Shown piece by piece: positions 26,443 through 36,309 of a DNA stretch of 64,000 nucleotides (the stretch's first letter is position 1; the number at the start of each line of letters is the position of its first letter). The stretch covers positions 10,416,001-10,480,000 of the forward strand of contig CAVNZM010000001.1 of NCBI GenBank assembly GCA_963693365.1. Reading direction: 5' to 3'. The notes under the pieces are model-generated. The model searched no databases and had not been told where the DNA came from. It saw only the letters and a list, made by a program, of their open reading frames with translations. A program made the translations under genes and the position numbers. The DNA is from Amoebidium appalachense (lineage: Eukaryota; Ichthyosporea).

Positions 26443-27084
26443 TTATGGGTAAGCAGAGGCTAGCATCGGTAGCTCCGAAAGAAAGTTAAGGCACCGGATC
26501 ACAATATCATACTGTGCAGCATTAATAAGATGATCTAGGATAGTCATCTTAAAACGGATATATTGAGGAAGAGAGGAAGAAAAGAGAATAAAACCGCCAA
26601 TAACCTCCGGTTCTAATACGTTAGCTAACAGGTTGCACTTATTGATAGATATGCAGCCGCGAGTAAACCGCCCCCCACACATATCACACATACGAGCAGG
26701 AGACACCAGAAACCGATTACACCGCCAATCCATAATCATCTTTGCGTCTTTACACCACACCACATTACGAATAAACGAATCTATGTATGAACGAGACTCT
26801 CTAACCGTATCCGCCATATAGGCTACTAGTAGTTGGTGTTTTTGCGGTCCTAACACCGGAAGGGACTCAACACGTAGAGTAAAAAGATATCTATCAGCCA
26901 TAGACTTGAAACTATTCATATTCACACTATGATCTAGTAGCCGTACCTCCGGTGGGGTCGCCAGCCATTCCACATAACGCTCGGCAATGGGCAGAGACGA
27001 TGGGGAAGGGAAGAGGTAGAGGGGCGAGTCCGGCGGGCATGCGTGTAGCCGGAAGAGCGGGTGGTCCGGGGCACAAGCAGACAA
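26443..27084 (-). CDS. hypothetical protein, 213 aa
   Basis: A clean ORF in non-repetitive sequence with no family that I recognise. It contains MCDMCGGRFTRGC, a CxxC with a further Cys seven residues on that could bind metal, followed by a hydrophobic, Leu/Ile-rich C-terminal third (residues ~155-210). The first codon is one base from the left end of a YR-retroelement A repeat at 27,085. The element therefore either truncated the gene's 5' end or replaced its promoter. It is not a shadow of any other frame I can support. Confidence 0.4.
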   Translation of the reverse strand: MSACAPDHPLFRLHACPPDSPLYLFPSPSSLPIAERYVEWLATPPEVRLLDHSVNMNSFKSMADRYLFTLRVESLPVLGPQKHQLLVAYMADTVRESRSYIDSFIRNVVWCKDAKMIMDWRCNRFLVSPARMCDMCGGRFTRGCISINKCNLLANVLEPEVIGGFILFSSSLPQYIRFKMTILDHLINAAQYDIVIRCLNFLSELPMLASAYP

Positions 27085-27479
27085 GGTTTTATTTGTGGAG
27101 TTTTATTGACATAAATATTTTTCTGGGTAAACACGTAGGATGGGTGTCCGATATCAACATAACCACTGGCATGTAGGCTTCGTTTCGTGTTTTAGCAGCT
27201 CGCGTTCGGCTGCCCGCATACGGGCACCTATTAGCCGATCAAAACATCAGATTCCACAGATCACTAGACCGAGTTTTGGTTGGCTCAAGATCAGATTTCA
27301 ACATAACACTAGATCAATTTTGATTGGCTCAGATCGGGAGCCTTAGGTATATAAGCACGACAGTTTTTAGCAGATCAGCAAGCAACAGACACATCTTCTG
27401 TGTTTGGCACCTACAGCTTTACAGCTATATTTTCTTTTCACCCACCCACCCACACCCAACACTCAACCCCCATTGATCC
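27085..27479 (+). mobile_element. YR-retroelement solo end, left part (A repeat + start of spacer)
   Basis: Diverged copy of the 336-bp A repeat found in the four larger elements. It starts GGTTTTATTTGTGG, includes TATATAAGCACGACAG and ends CTATATTTTC, then continues into spacer sequence to CCCCCATTGATCC, where it breaks off. No B1 precedes it, so it is the 5' end of an A-spacer-B unit. The matching right part is at 54,745-54,908. Confidence 0.8.
27345..27356 (+). promoter_or_regulatory. TATA box of the A repeat (solo end)
   Basis: GGTATATAAGCACG, conserved in every A repeat of the window at the same offset. It is the presumed start region for element transcripts. Confidence 0.5.
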
Positions 27480-27564
27480 GGGGGGGGCACTAGAGATATC
27501 TTCACTCAGCCCCCTCTCTCCTCTACTTCCCAGATTATTAACCCAGCTTCGAACTGCTAATTAT

Positions 27565-27736
27565 TAACCCAGATGTTGTACGAAGAATGTGATGTTTACT
27601 CCTAAGAACATTAATCCGAAGTGTAAGTAACCTAATTTTTCACTAATTGTACTTCCTGTCATTACACCACATCAATGGTAAATACCCATGAATACAGCAA
27701 ATACTGCACCCATTGAAAGTACATAATGGAAATGCT
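27565..27736 (-). pseudogene. cox1: cox1 exon m (3' end of the copy)
   Basis: Reads HFHYVLSMGAVFAVFMGIYH-W(TGA), then GVMTGSTISEKLGYLHFGLM and GVNITFFVQHLG. It stops at the left junction of the nuclear copy, so the cox1 C-terminus is lost. Confidence 0.9.
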
Positions 27737-28201
27737 AGTGCACTAAATTTTTAATGAAACTTGCGCATCATTCAATTCATACACTATGGACTATGTCTTC
27801 ATCTCATTTGAAAAGATGGTTGGCGTGTAGTCTCTGAGAATTCTACTAATAGATGTTTCATCTACTTTGGTGTTCTGCTAATTGTACCTCATGTACATCA
27901 TTGTTACTCCTATCAAACACGTAGTTAGCTTGCGTCCGGCACTTTAACTATTATAGGGCCTGTTACCACATCTGAACCACGATAGCTACCAATTCAAACT
28001 AGAGTCTCAATTGAGTCCCCGCTCGTTTTGTACTCTGTCGTTAAGACCAATAGTCAGCCCTTTTTAAATTAAAGAGGGCCTTTTAATTTTTAATAGCCTG
28101 CTCTTGCCATGAGACTGCAAGTTAAAATAGTACTAATTTTACAAAGATAAGAGTAGATGACATTATGCATCCCTAATTGCACCGGTAGTTTCTAGCATAT
28201 A
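27737..28201 (-). ncRNA. group I intron l-m
   Basis: Core motif at 27,827-27,853 (minus AGTAGAATTCTCAGAGACTA) with an ATAGTCC partner at about 27,790. ORF-less. Confidence 0.6.
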
Positions 28202-28221
28202 GCCAACTGCAATGTAAAAGT
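28202..28221 (-). pseudogene. cox1: cox1 exon l (about 20 nt)
   Basis: ACTTTTACATTGCAGTTGGC codes TFYIAVG, the expected bridge between LHD (exon k, 10 kb away on the other strand) and HFHYVLS (exon m). Confidence 0.65.
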
Positions 28222-28882
28222 CATCTCTTACAAGGCCCAATTGAGCTACTACGTAATAACTCAAGTAACTCATCTCACGATGAGAATCGGACTATAACTT
28301 CTTACTATTAATAGATGTATCCTTAATAATAAGTATCGCATTTAGTCTCTACGGATCCTACTAGCAGAAACATAAAAGTTGGAGTCTGCGTTGGTTTCCA
28401 CGGTATTCTCTTATCTACTACAAATTTATTAAGCCCTTAGTTAATAAAGTAGAAAGACTTTACCGTTACAGCGATAAGACATCACGACACTATTTGATAG
28501 TATTAGCTCATACTTTATAGGAAACAAGTTTGTTACCTAATAAAGGGTATTTAGAGAAATGTAGGCTGATAAGAGAGAGACATTTATAACCAGAGATAGA
28601 AATTCTATAGTGCGTTGCTTTACTACGTGTATCCTTATGAATACCTATTTTATGATGAGATTGGAAATAGGTTTGAATAGCTTTAAGAATATAATAATCA
28701 TCGTTTTGGGATATGTAGAAAGAATTAGCTTTGTTGTTACGAACTCGGAAACAACATTCAGCTTCAGCAAACCCAGAAAATCAAGCACTAAAATAAGCGG
28801 GTAGCACAAAATCTTTATTAAAGGCAGTAATAATATCTACTTGTGTACTATATTTCTTATCTCTAGTCTGCATATGATAATC
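28222..28882 (-). ncRNA. group I intron k-l, 3' portion
   Basis: Core motif at 28,345-28,370 (minus TAGTAGGATCCGTAGAGAC), after the endonuclease fragment. No other ORF. Confidence 0.55.
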
Positions 28883-29138
28883 TCATGTAGAGTTCTCTAA
28901 ACATTGGAGAAGGTGTTGGAGTTGACAAATTTTATGGCTAGTTAATAAAGGATACTTACGTAGAATAGTGAGACAACGGTTACCATCCTTAGCTGAAACC
29001 ATAATTAATTTAACTTTAATAATTATCTTATTTTTCTTCTCATAATAAATTCTACCTCCAATATGTTTAGATAATAATGAGAGCATTTCAACATTATGGG
29101 GTAAAAATTCTAAAGAGATTTCAAATGATGCGTAAACT
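28883..29138 (-). pseudogene. LAGLIDADG endonuclease, 3' fragment at copy A
   Basis: Reads VYASFEISLEFLPHNVEMLS, IGGRIYYEKKNKIIIKVKLI and ILRKYPLLTSHKI to a stop at 28,883. It continues in frame from the fragment ending at 39,056 (AGT AA|A GTT TAC), giving a normal one-motif LAGLIDADG core. Confidence 0.85.
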
Positions 29139-29812
29139 TCTATGAAAACTACTCCGGGACGTGTGTTGCCTCTAGGGGGACATCCCCTTGGACGAAAGTG
29201 AACCTGCAATGGTTGTAAACCACGGCAAGCCCCCAGTCATCAATTTATTGATCCGTGAGGTCCTTGTGCCCAAAAAACGGGGGAAGTCTTCGCCCCGTGA
29301 AAAAACAGCACGTATGTGGGGATCAATGGGGGTTGAGTGTAGGGTGTAGGTGGGTGGCTGAAAAAGAAAATATAGCTGTAAAGCTGTAGGTGCTAAACAC
29401 AGAGGATGTGTTGTTGCTTGCTGATCTGCTAAAAACTGTCGTGCTTATATACCTAAGGCTGCCGAACTGAGCCAATCAAAACCGATCTAGTGTTATGTGA
29501 AATCTTATCCTGAGCCAATCAAACTCGGTCTAGTGATCTGTGGAATCTGATGCTTTGATCGGCTAATAGGTGCCCGTATGCGGGCAGCCGAACGCGAACT
29601 GCTAAAACATGAAACGAAGCCTGTTGATATCGGACACCCATCCTACGTGTTTACCCAGAAAAATATTTATGTCAATAATTTCCACAAATAAAACCTCTAT
29701 GAAAACTACTCCGGGACGTGTGTTGCCTCTAGGGGGACATCCCCTTGGACGAAAGTGAACCTGCAATGGTTGTAAACCACGGCACGAGAGCAGTATGCTT
29801 GCTCCAAAGGTT

Positions 29813-30802
29813 TCACTTAAGAATAGAGGCGAATACACGTGTGGTAGTGGCAGCAATGGAGGCCGGACGAAGTCGGGTATAGATCAGGAAACAGTCGGAG
29901 GGCCACCTGCCGAGTTGTTTGATCCGGGAGTCGTCGACCCCGGCCTCAGCCAGTGCTGTGGGCCCCCCGATGCGGAGGCTGTGTCCGGCAAACCGGGAGG
30001 GTGAGAGGCCTGCCCGGGAGAGGAGGGCACGGAAGTCGGCAGAGAAAGCACTCTTGGTGTAGGGGATGCCACCGAGACTGAAGAGGGGGTCGTTGGGTTG
30101 ACCGGACGTTGTATCCAGGAACTGCCGGAGGAGATGGGCTGGGGAGAAGTGGGTGAGGGGCAGGGCAGCTAGAGTGACGTTGACACCTCGGGCCTGTACA
30201 TCCGTCTTAGAGGTTGGCAGGTGGAGGGTGGCATGGGACAAAGTACCGGTGGGGGTGTAGGTGAAGGTCACGTCTTTCCGTTTAACGTGACGGGACGGGT
30301 CAAAGGAAGTCAGGGTTTTGGAGGTAAATTCCCCCGAACGGAGGAGACCACAGAAACCGACGATGAGGGCCGTCCATAGCCGTAGATTAGCCGAGGAGGC
30401 CTTGGTGGGGCACTGGCCATGGAGTAGGCTAAGGTGGGAGGGCAGGAGGGGCTCCCTGGTGGATGATCGGGGTCGGATGTTGTGAGAAAGCTGCCATCTG
30501 CCCACCCCTCGGAAGAACCAGGCCAGAGACTTGTCGTGGGGGTAGGGAGCAGGGAGGCCCATGTCGAGGTGGAGTCTGGTGATGGCTGAATTGTAGCCGG
30601 CCAAGGAAGAGGCCTGTACCCCTCGTTGGGCACACCAGGCGAGAAAAAGCTGCACGGTGTGGGGGGAGGCCGGGAGGGAGGACCCGGCGGAGGATTGCAG
30701 CCGAGATGCCACACAAAAATCGATGAACACTTTTTTTTTTTTTTTTTTTGTACCCTGGAGTAAAAGGCCCGAGAGTCGAGGTTGAGACTCAGGGCCTGGC
30801 AT
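29813..30802 (-). CDS. tyrosine recombinase, copy A (frame shifted at poly-A)
   Basis: Lambda-integrase-type recombinase. N-terminal helical core: FIDFCVASRLQ, TVQLFLAWCAQRGVQASSL, YNSAITRLHLDMG. Catalytic domain: GFCGLLRSGEFTS (Arg I), FAGHSLRIGGPTALAEAG (His-x-x-Arg), FLIYTRLRPAS (nucleophile Tyr). The residue before SDC is Pro here and Ser in copies B and C. The upstream N-terminal part (RAFYSRVQ) is in another frame because the A run at 30,731-30,749 has 19 bases, where 17 keeps frame. The enzyme would insert circular cDNA by strand exchange, which leaves no target duplication. Confidence 0.85.
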   Translation of the reverse strand: MPGPESQPRLSGLLLQGTKKKKKKVFIDFCVASRLQSSAGSSLPASPHTVQLFLAWCAQRGVQASSLAGYNSAITRLHLDMGLPAPYPHDKSLAWFFRGVGRWQLSHNIRPRSSTREPLLPSHLSLLHGQCPTKASSANLRLWTALIVGFCGLLRSGEFTSKTLTSFDPSRHVKRKDVTFTYTPTGTLSHATLHLPTSKTDVQARGVNVTLAALPLTHFSPAHLLRQFLDTTSGQPNDPLFSLGGIPYTKSAFSADFRALLSRAGLSPSRFAGHSLRIGGPTALAEAGVDDSRIKQLGRWPSDCFLIYTRLRPASIAATTTRVFASILK

Positions 30803-31183
30803 TCCTGCAGGGTAGTGGTGGCACGAAGCAGCTCGGCCGGAGCAAAGTGGGGGGCCAATCGGCCAGCGTTGCTCCGGAAGGGGAGATCTGGGGGGGGGGG
30901 GGGGGGGGGGGGGGGTGAGCCCAGGGGAAGGGATAGGAACTTGTGGACCCAGAAGGGGAAGGGGCAGGGCTCCGGTTGCAGGTAAGGTCGGAGTCGTCGG
31001 GTCCGGGGAAGTTGGTTACGGAGGAGCTGCGCGGCGAATGATTGGGCTGGGTAGGGGGGCCAGCAGCTCCCAGAGGCGGGAGGTGTCAACGTGGTGCTGG
31101 GGCAGCGGGCGGGCCACCGGGGCTGAGCCTCGGGGGAAGGGGTGGTTAGCAAGGGTGGGGCACCCTCGGGGAGATCCCGGCAT

Positions 31184-31238
<55 letters not shown>

Positions 31239-31619
31239 CAGGGCCCCGGGGGGTTAGAGTAGGGCAGCTGGGCCCGAGGGAGGGTTTGCAGGGAGGGCAG
31301 CGGGGCCCTGTGCAGGGGATGCCCGAGCACGCGCGGGTGTGGGCGTACACAGAGTTAGAAGAAGGGGAGGGAGCGCTAGGTGAGTGTAAGGGGGGGAGGC
31401 TCGTGGGATGGGGGGGGGGAGTAAATTTATGTGCAGTGGCCAGAATAACGTCTTTGTGTAGGGACATTTATTCTTGGCGCGCGCGGGCGCCGTAGTTGGC
31501 CTGCGAAAAATGTTACTCAGCCCTAGTGCCCCGTTTTTCCCGAGCTCCGTGTCCTTGGACCCGTGTAACCTAGCTCCTAGCCCCTATGTTCTATCTGTGG
31601 GTGTGGGTGTGCGCGTAGA

Positions 31620-32180
31620 CTAGGCATTGTGCTTGCAGTCTTTGCGGGGGTGTGTGCCAGAGCAGAGCGGGCACACGTGGGAGAAGGGGCAGGGCTGCTT
31701 AGCGCAGGACCGACCGTTGTGGAAATTCCTGCAGTGTGTTGCGGGTAGATCCACGGGTCGGGCCGGTGGTGCCGGGCCGGGTTGCGGGCCGGGTCGGTTG
31801 GGGGGTTGTCCCCCGCCGGGCTTGTGGGGGGGCTCGAAACCATCAAGACCACAGCCGGGCTTGGGGTACATGGGGCAGGCCGCGCTGGGGTGGTCGGGGA
31901 AGCCGCAACGCTGACATGCGTCCGGGATGAGCAGAGTGGGTGGCAGGAGGAGATCCTGGTGGAGTTGGGCGAGCAGGTTGGGACACTCGATCGGAGCCCG
32001 ACCCTGTTGGTGGGCAACGGTTCGGGCGTATACGTCATAGTTGTGGATCTGGGTCCACGGGTATCGGGTGCTGAGGCGAGTGATGGCGTTGGTCAGCCTG
32101 TGGCGGAGGTCGCTGCGGGTTAGGCGCTTAGGTGCCGCGGTAGGGGCGGCGGCTGAGGCCTGGCGCTTTTTCGGCGGCAT
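31620..32180 (-). CDS. Gag-like zinc-knuckle protein, copy A (intact)
   Basis: 186 aa starting MPPKKRQASAAAPTAAPKRL, 36 nt inside the A1 repeat edge. A helical N-terminal half (RHRLTNAITRL, LLAQLHQDLLL) is followed by a CCHC knuckle CQRCGFPDHPSAAC (C-X2-C-X4-H-X4-C). A Pro/Gly linker leads to CRNFHNGRSCAKQPCPFSH (CCCH type) and CPLCSGTHPRKDC. This zinc-finger pair is typical of Gag proteins of DIRS/Ngaro elements. It would bind element RNA in particles. Only copy A has the whole frame intact. Confidence 0.85.
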   Translation of the reverse strand: MPPKKRQASAAAPTAAPKRLTRSDLRHRLTNAITRLSTRYPWTQIHNYDVYARTVAHQQGRAPIECPNLLAQLHQDLLLPPTLLIPDACQRCGFPDHPSAACPMYPKPGCGLDGFEPPHKPGGGQPPNRPGPQPGPAPPARPVDLPATHCRNFHNGRSCAKQPCPFSHVCPLCSGTHPRKDCKHNA

Positions 32181-32291
32181 GCTGACCGGCGTAGGGAAAG
32201 ATAGGGAGAAGAAAAGAAAAAGAAAATATAGCTGTAAAGCTGTAGGTGCTAAACACAGAGGATGTGTTGTTGCTTGCTGATCTGCTAAAAA

Positions 32292-32314
32292 CTGTCGTGC
32301 TTATATACCTAAGG
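32292..32314 (-). promoter_or_regulatory. TATA box in A1 of copy A
   Basis: Minus-strand GGTATATAAGCACGACAG about 120 bp upstream of the gag ATG; conserved in all A repeats. Confidence 0.55.
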
Positions 32315-32551
32315 CTGCCGAACTGAGCCAATCAAAACCGATCTAGTGTTATGTGAAATCTTATCCTGAGCCAATCAAACTCGGTCTAGTGATCTGTGGA
32401 ATCTGATGCTTTGATCGGCTAATAGGTGCCCGTATGCGGGCAGCCGAACGCGAACTGCTAAAACATGAAACGAAGCCTGTTGATATCGGACACCCATCCT
32501 ACGTGTTTACCCAGAAAAATATTTATGTCAATAATTTCCACAAATAAAACC

Positions 32552-33295
32552 AAAACCACATTTTGGTTTAGTAATAATCTTAAGGATGTTACAATGAACA
32601 ATAAGCAGGAAACCAACGGTTATAATTCTAATCTATTAGGATCCTCAGAGATCACATGCGAGAAGTATTTCATTAATGAAGTATTAAGATATGATCCACA
32701 TTTATGTAATAAAGAACTTCAAAGAAGCACACATACTTCTAGTTCTACACTGGATCCTTGGTGAATAACAGGATTTTCGGATGCTGAAGGGTGTTTTTCT
32801 GTTATCATTGAAATATTGGGGCCTTCTAAATGAAGAGTTAGAGTATCTTTTGAAATTAACTTACATATAATGGACGAAGAAATTTTAAATAAAATTAAAA
32901 AGTTTTTTAATGTAGGTAATGTGTATCCAAGAAAGAATAGACGAATATCTGTGTATCGTGTCACTAATGTTAAATCCCTAGAAACCGTAATAATACCACA
33001 TTTTATTAAATATCCACTTAAAAGTCAAAAAGCTAGTGATTTTTTATTATGAGTTCAAGTAATTAAAATTATTAGTAATCATCAACATTTAACTACACAG
33101 GGATTTAATTCTATTCTTTCTGTATATGCATCTATTAATAGAGGTATATCTAACAAAGTAGCTTTACATTACCCTAATATGCAACCGGTTGAGAGACCTA
33201 AAGTTTCTTTACCAAAGTGTTTAAACCCTCACTGAGTTTCAGGATTTGTTGCAGGAGATGGTGGGTTTTCCATGTATGTTAGATCTTTTAAGGGT
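32552..33295 (+). pseudogene. LAGLIDADG endonuclease, 5' part, cut by copy B (inverted block)
   Basis: With TGA = Trp the frame gives WWITGFSDAEGCFSVII (motif 1) and, near the end, HWVSGFVAGDGGFSMYVRSF (motif 2), breaking at AAGGGT where copy B begins. The rest resumes at 36,681 in frame. Belongs to cox1 intron h-i. Confidence 0.85.
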
Positions 33296-33969
33296 TCTAT
33301 GAAAACTACTCCGGGACGTGTGTTGCCTCTAGGGGGACATCCCCTTGGACGAAAGTGAACCTGCAATGGTTGTAAACCACGGCAAGCCCCCAGTCATCAA
33401 TTTATTGATCCGTGAGGTCCTTGTGCCCAAAAAACGGGGGAAGTCTTCGCCCCGTGAAAAAACAGCACGTATGTGGGGATCAATGGGGGTTGAGTGTAGG
33501 GTGTAGGTGGGTGGGTGAAAAAGAAAATATAGCTGTAAAGCTGTAGGTGCTAAACACAGAGGATGTGTTGTTGCTTGCTGATCTGCTAAAAACTGTCGTG
33601 CTTATATACCTAAGGCCGCCGAACTGAGCCAATCAAAACCGATCTAGTGTTATGTGAAATCTTATCCTGAGCCAATCAAACTCGGTCTAGTGATCTGTGG
33701 AATCTGATGCTTTGATCGGCTAATAGGTGCCCGTATGCGGGCAGCCGAACGCGAACTGCTAAAACATGAAACGAAGCCTGTTGATATCGGACACCCATCC
33801 TACGTGTTTACCCAGAAAAATATTTATGTCAATAATTTCCACAAATAAAACCTCTATGAAAACTACTCCGGGACGTGTGTTGCCTCTAGGGGGACATCCC
33901 CTTGGACGAAAGTGAACCTGCAATGGTTGTAAACCACGGCACGAGAGCAGTATGCTTGCTCCAAAGGTT

Positions 33970-34887
33970 TCACTTAAGAATAGAGGCGAATACACGTGTG
34001 GTAGTGGCAGCAATGGAGGCCGGACGAAGTCGGGTATAGATCAGGAAACAGTCGGAGGACCACCTGCCGAGTTGTTTGATCCGGGAGTCGTCGACCCCGG
34101 CCTCAGCCAGTGCTGTGGGCCCCCCGATGCGGAGGCTGTGTCCGGCAAACCGGGAGGGTGAGAGGCCTGCCCGGGAGAGGAGGGCACGGAAGTCGGCAGA
34201 GAAAGCACTCTTGGTGTAGGGGATGCCACCGAGACTGAAGAGGGGGTCGTTGGGTTGACCGGACGTTGTATCCAGGAACTGCCGGAGGAGATGGGCTGGG
34301 GAGAAGTGGGTGAGGGGCAGGGCAGCTAGAGTGACGTTGACACCTCGGGCCTGTACATCCGTCTTAGAGGTTGGCAGGTGGAGGGTGGCATGGGACAAAG
34401 TACCGGTGGGGGTGTAGGTGAAGGTCATGTCTTTCCGTTTAACGTGACGGGACGGGTCAAAGGAAGTCAGGGTTTTGGAGGTAAATTCCCCCGAACGGAG
34501 GAGACCACAGAAACCGACGATGAGGGCCGTCCATAGCCGTAGATTAGCCGAGGAGGCCTTGGTGGGGCACTGGCCATGGAGTAGGCTAAGGTGGGAGGGC
34601 AGGAGGGGCTCCCTGGTGGATGATCGGGGTCGGATGTTGTGAGAAAGCTGCCATCTGCCCACCCCTCGGAAGAACCAGGCCAGAGACTTGTCGTGGGGGT
34701 AGGGAGCAGGGAGGCCCATGTCGAGGTGGAGTCTGGTGATGGCTGAATTGTAGCCGGCCAAGGAAGAGGCCTGTACCCCTCGTTGGGCACACCAGGCGAG
34801 AAAAAGCTGCACGGTGTGGGGGGAGGCCGGGAGGGAGGACCCGGCGGAGGATTGCAGCCGAGATGCCACACAAAAATCGATGAACAC
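33970..34887 (-). CDS. tyrosine recombinase, copy B (frame shifted at poly-A)
   Basis: 305 residues with all catalytic positions (Arg in GLLRSGEF, GHSLRIGG, LIYTRL). The preceding A run has 21 bases (34,888-34,908), which puts the N-terminal extension out of frame. Confidence 0.85.
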   Translation of the reverse strand: MFIDFCVASRLQSSAGSSLPASPHTVQLFLAWCAQRGVQASSLAGYNSAITRLHLDMGLPAPYPHDKSLAWFFRGVGRWQLSHNIRPRSSTREPLLPSHLSLLHGQCPTKASSANLRLWTALIVGFCGLLRSGEFTSKTLTSFDPSRHVKRKDMTFTYTPTGTLSHATLHLPTSKTDVQARGVNVTLAALPLTHFSPAHLLRQFLDTTSGQPNDPLFSLGGIPYTKSAFSADFRALLSRAGLSPSRFAGHSLRIGGPTALAEAGVDDSRIKQLGRWSSDCFLIYTRLRPASIAATTTRVFASILK

Positions 34888-35337
34888 TTTTTTTTTTTTT
34901 TTTTTTTTGTACCCTGGAGTAAAAGGCCCGAGAGTCGAGGTTGAGACTCAGGGCCTGGCATTCCTGCAGGGTAGTGGTGGCACGAAGCAGCTCGGCCGGA
35001 GCAAAGTGGGGGGCCAATCGGCCAGCGTTGCTCCGGAAGGGGAGATCTGGGGGGGGGGGGGGGGGGGGTGAGCCCAGGGGAAGGGATAGGAACTTGTGGA
35101 CCCAGAAGGGGAAGGGGCAGGGCTCCGGTTGCAGGTAAGGTCGGAGTCGTCGGGTCCGGGGAAGTTGGTTACGGAGGAGCTGCGCGGCGAATGATTGGGC
35201 TGGGTAGGGGGGCCAGCAGCTCCCAGAGGCGGGAGGTGTCAACGTGGTGCTGGGGCAGCGGGCGGGCCACCGGGGCTGAGCCTCGGGGGAAGGGGTGGTT
35301 AGCAAGGGTGGGGCACCCTCGGGGAGATCCCGGCATC

Positions 35338-35368
<31 letters not shown>

Positions 35369-35748
35369 CAGGGCCCCGGGGGGTTAGAGTAGGGCAGCTG
35401 GGCCCGAGGGAGGGTTTGCAGGGAGGGCAGCGGGGCCCTGTGCAGGGGATGCCCGAGCACGCGCGGGTGTGGGCGTACACAGAGTTAGAAGAAGGGAGGG
35501 AGCGCTAGGTGAGTGTAAGGGGGGGAGGCTCGTGGGATGGGGGGGGGGAGTAAATTTATGTGCAGTGGCCAGAATAACGTCTTTGTGTAGGGACATTTAT
35601 TCTTGGCGCGCGCGGGCGCCGTAGTTGGCCTGCGAAAAATGTTACTCAGCCCTAGTGCCCCGTTTTTCCCGAGCTCCGTGTCCTTGGACCCGTGTAACCT
35701 AGCTCCTAGCCCCTATGTTCTATCTGTGGGTGTGGGTGTGCGCGTAGA

Positions 35749-36309
35749 CTAGGCATTGTGCTTGCAGTCTTTGCGGGGGTGTGTGCCAGAGCAGAGCGGG
35801 CACACGTGGGAGAAGGGGCAGGGCTGCTTAGCGCAGGACCGACCGTTGTGGAAATTCCTGCAGTGTGTTGCGGGTAGATCCACGGGTCGGGCCGGTGGTG
35901 CCGGGCCGGGTTGCGGGCCGGGTCGGTTGGGGGGTTGTCCCCCGCCGGGCTTGTGGGGGGGCTCGAAACCATCAAGACCACAGCCGGGCTTGGGGTACAT
36001 GGGGCAGGCCGCGCTGGGGTGGTCGGGGGAAGCCGCAACGCTGACATGCGTCCGGGATGAGCAGAGTGGGTGGCAGGAGGAGATCCTGGTGGAGTTGGGC
36101 GAGCAGGTTGGGACACTCGATCGGAGCCCGACCCTGTTGGTGGGCAACGGTTCGGGCGTATACGTCATAGTTGTGGATCTGGGTCCACGGGTATCGGGTG
36201 CTGAGGCGAGTGATGCGTTGGTCAGCCTGTGGCGGAGGTCGCTGCGGGTTAGGCGCTTAGGTGCCGCGGTAGGGGCGGCGGCTGAGGCCTGGCGCTTTTT
36301 CGGCGGCAT
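35749..36309 (-). pseudogene. Gag, copy B, compensated double frameshift
   Basis: Same length as copy A. A one-base deletion near 36,213 moves the middle ~65 residues into another frame. A one-base insertion near 36,030 (extra G) restores it just after the CCHC knuckle starts, so the first knuckle is destroyed but the CCCH and last CCHC remain. Confidence 0.75.

Larger units (their letters stand above)
29139..32551 (-). mobile_element. YR retroelement copy A (gag + YR, split direct repeats)
   Basis: Minus orientation. In element order: A1 32,216-32,551; gag 32,180-31,620; low-complexity middle; YR 30,8xx-29,813; B1 29,696-29,783; A2 29,360-29,695; unique spacer 29,227-29,359; B2 29,139-29,226. 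A1/A2 (336 bp) and B1/B2 (88 bp) are near-identical pairs. The A1 ... B1-A2-B2 pattern is the split direct repeat of Ngaro-type tyrosine-recombinase retrotransposons, here with a 133-bp spacer between A2 and B2. No reverse transcriptase is present between gag and YR. Left flank is the 3' half of one homing endonuclease; right flank is a different endonuclease on the opposite strand. Confidence 0.9.

Noticed and set aside
29602-30004. Small ORFs repeated at 29.6, 33.8, 41.6 and 49.7 kb
   Set aside because: They read through the B1/A2 non-coding repeats or antisense to the recombinase; they recur only because the element recurs.
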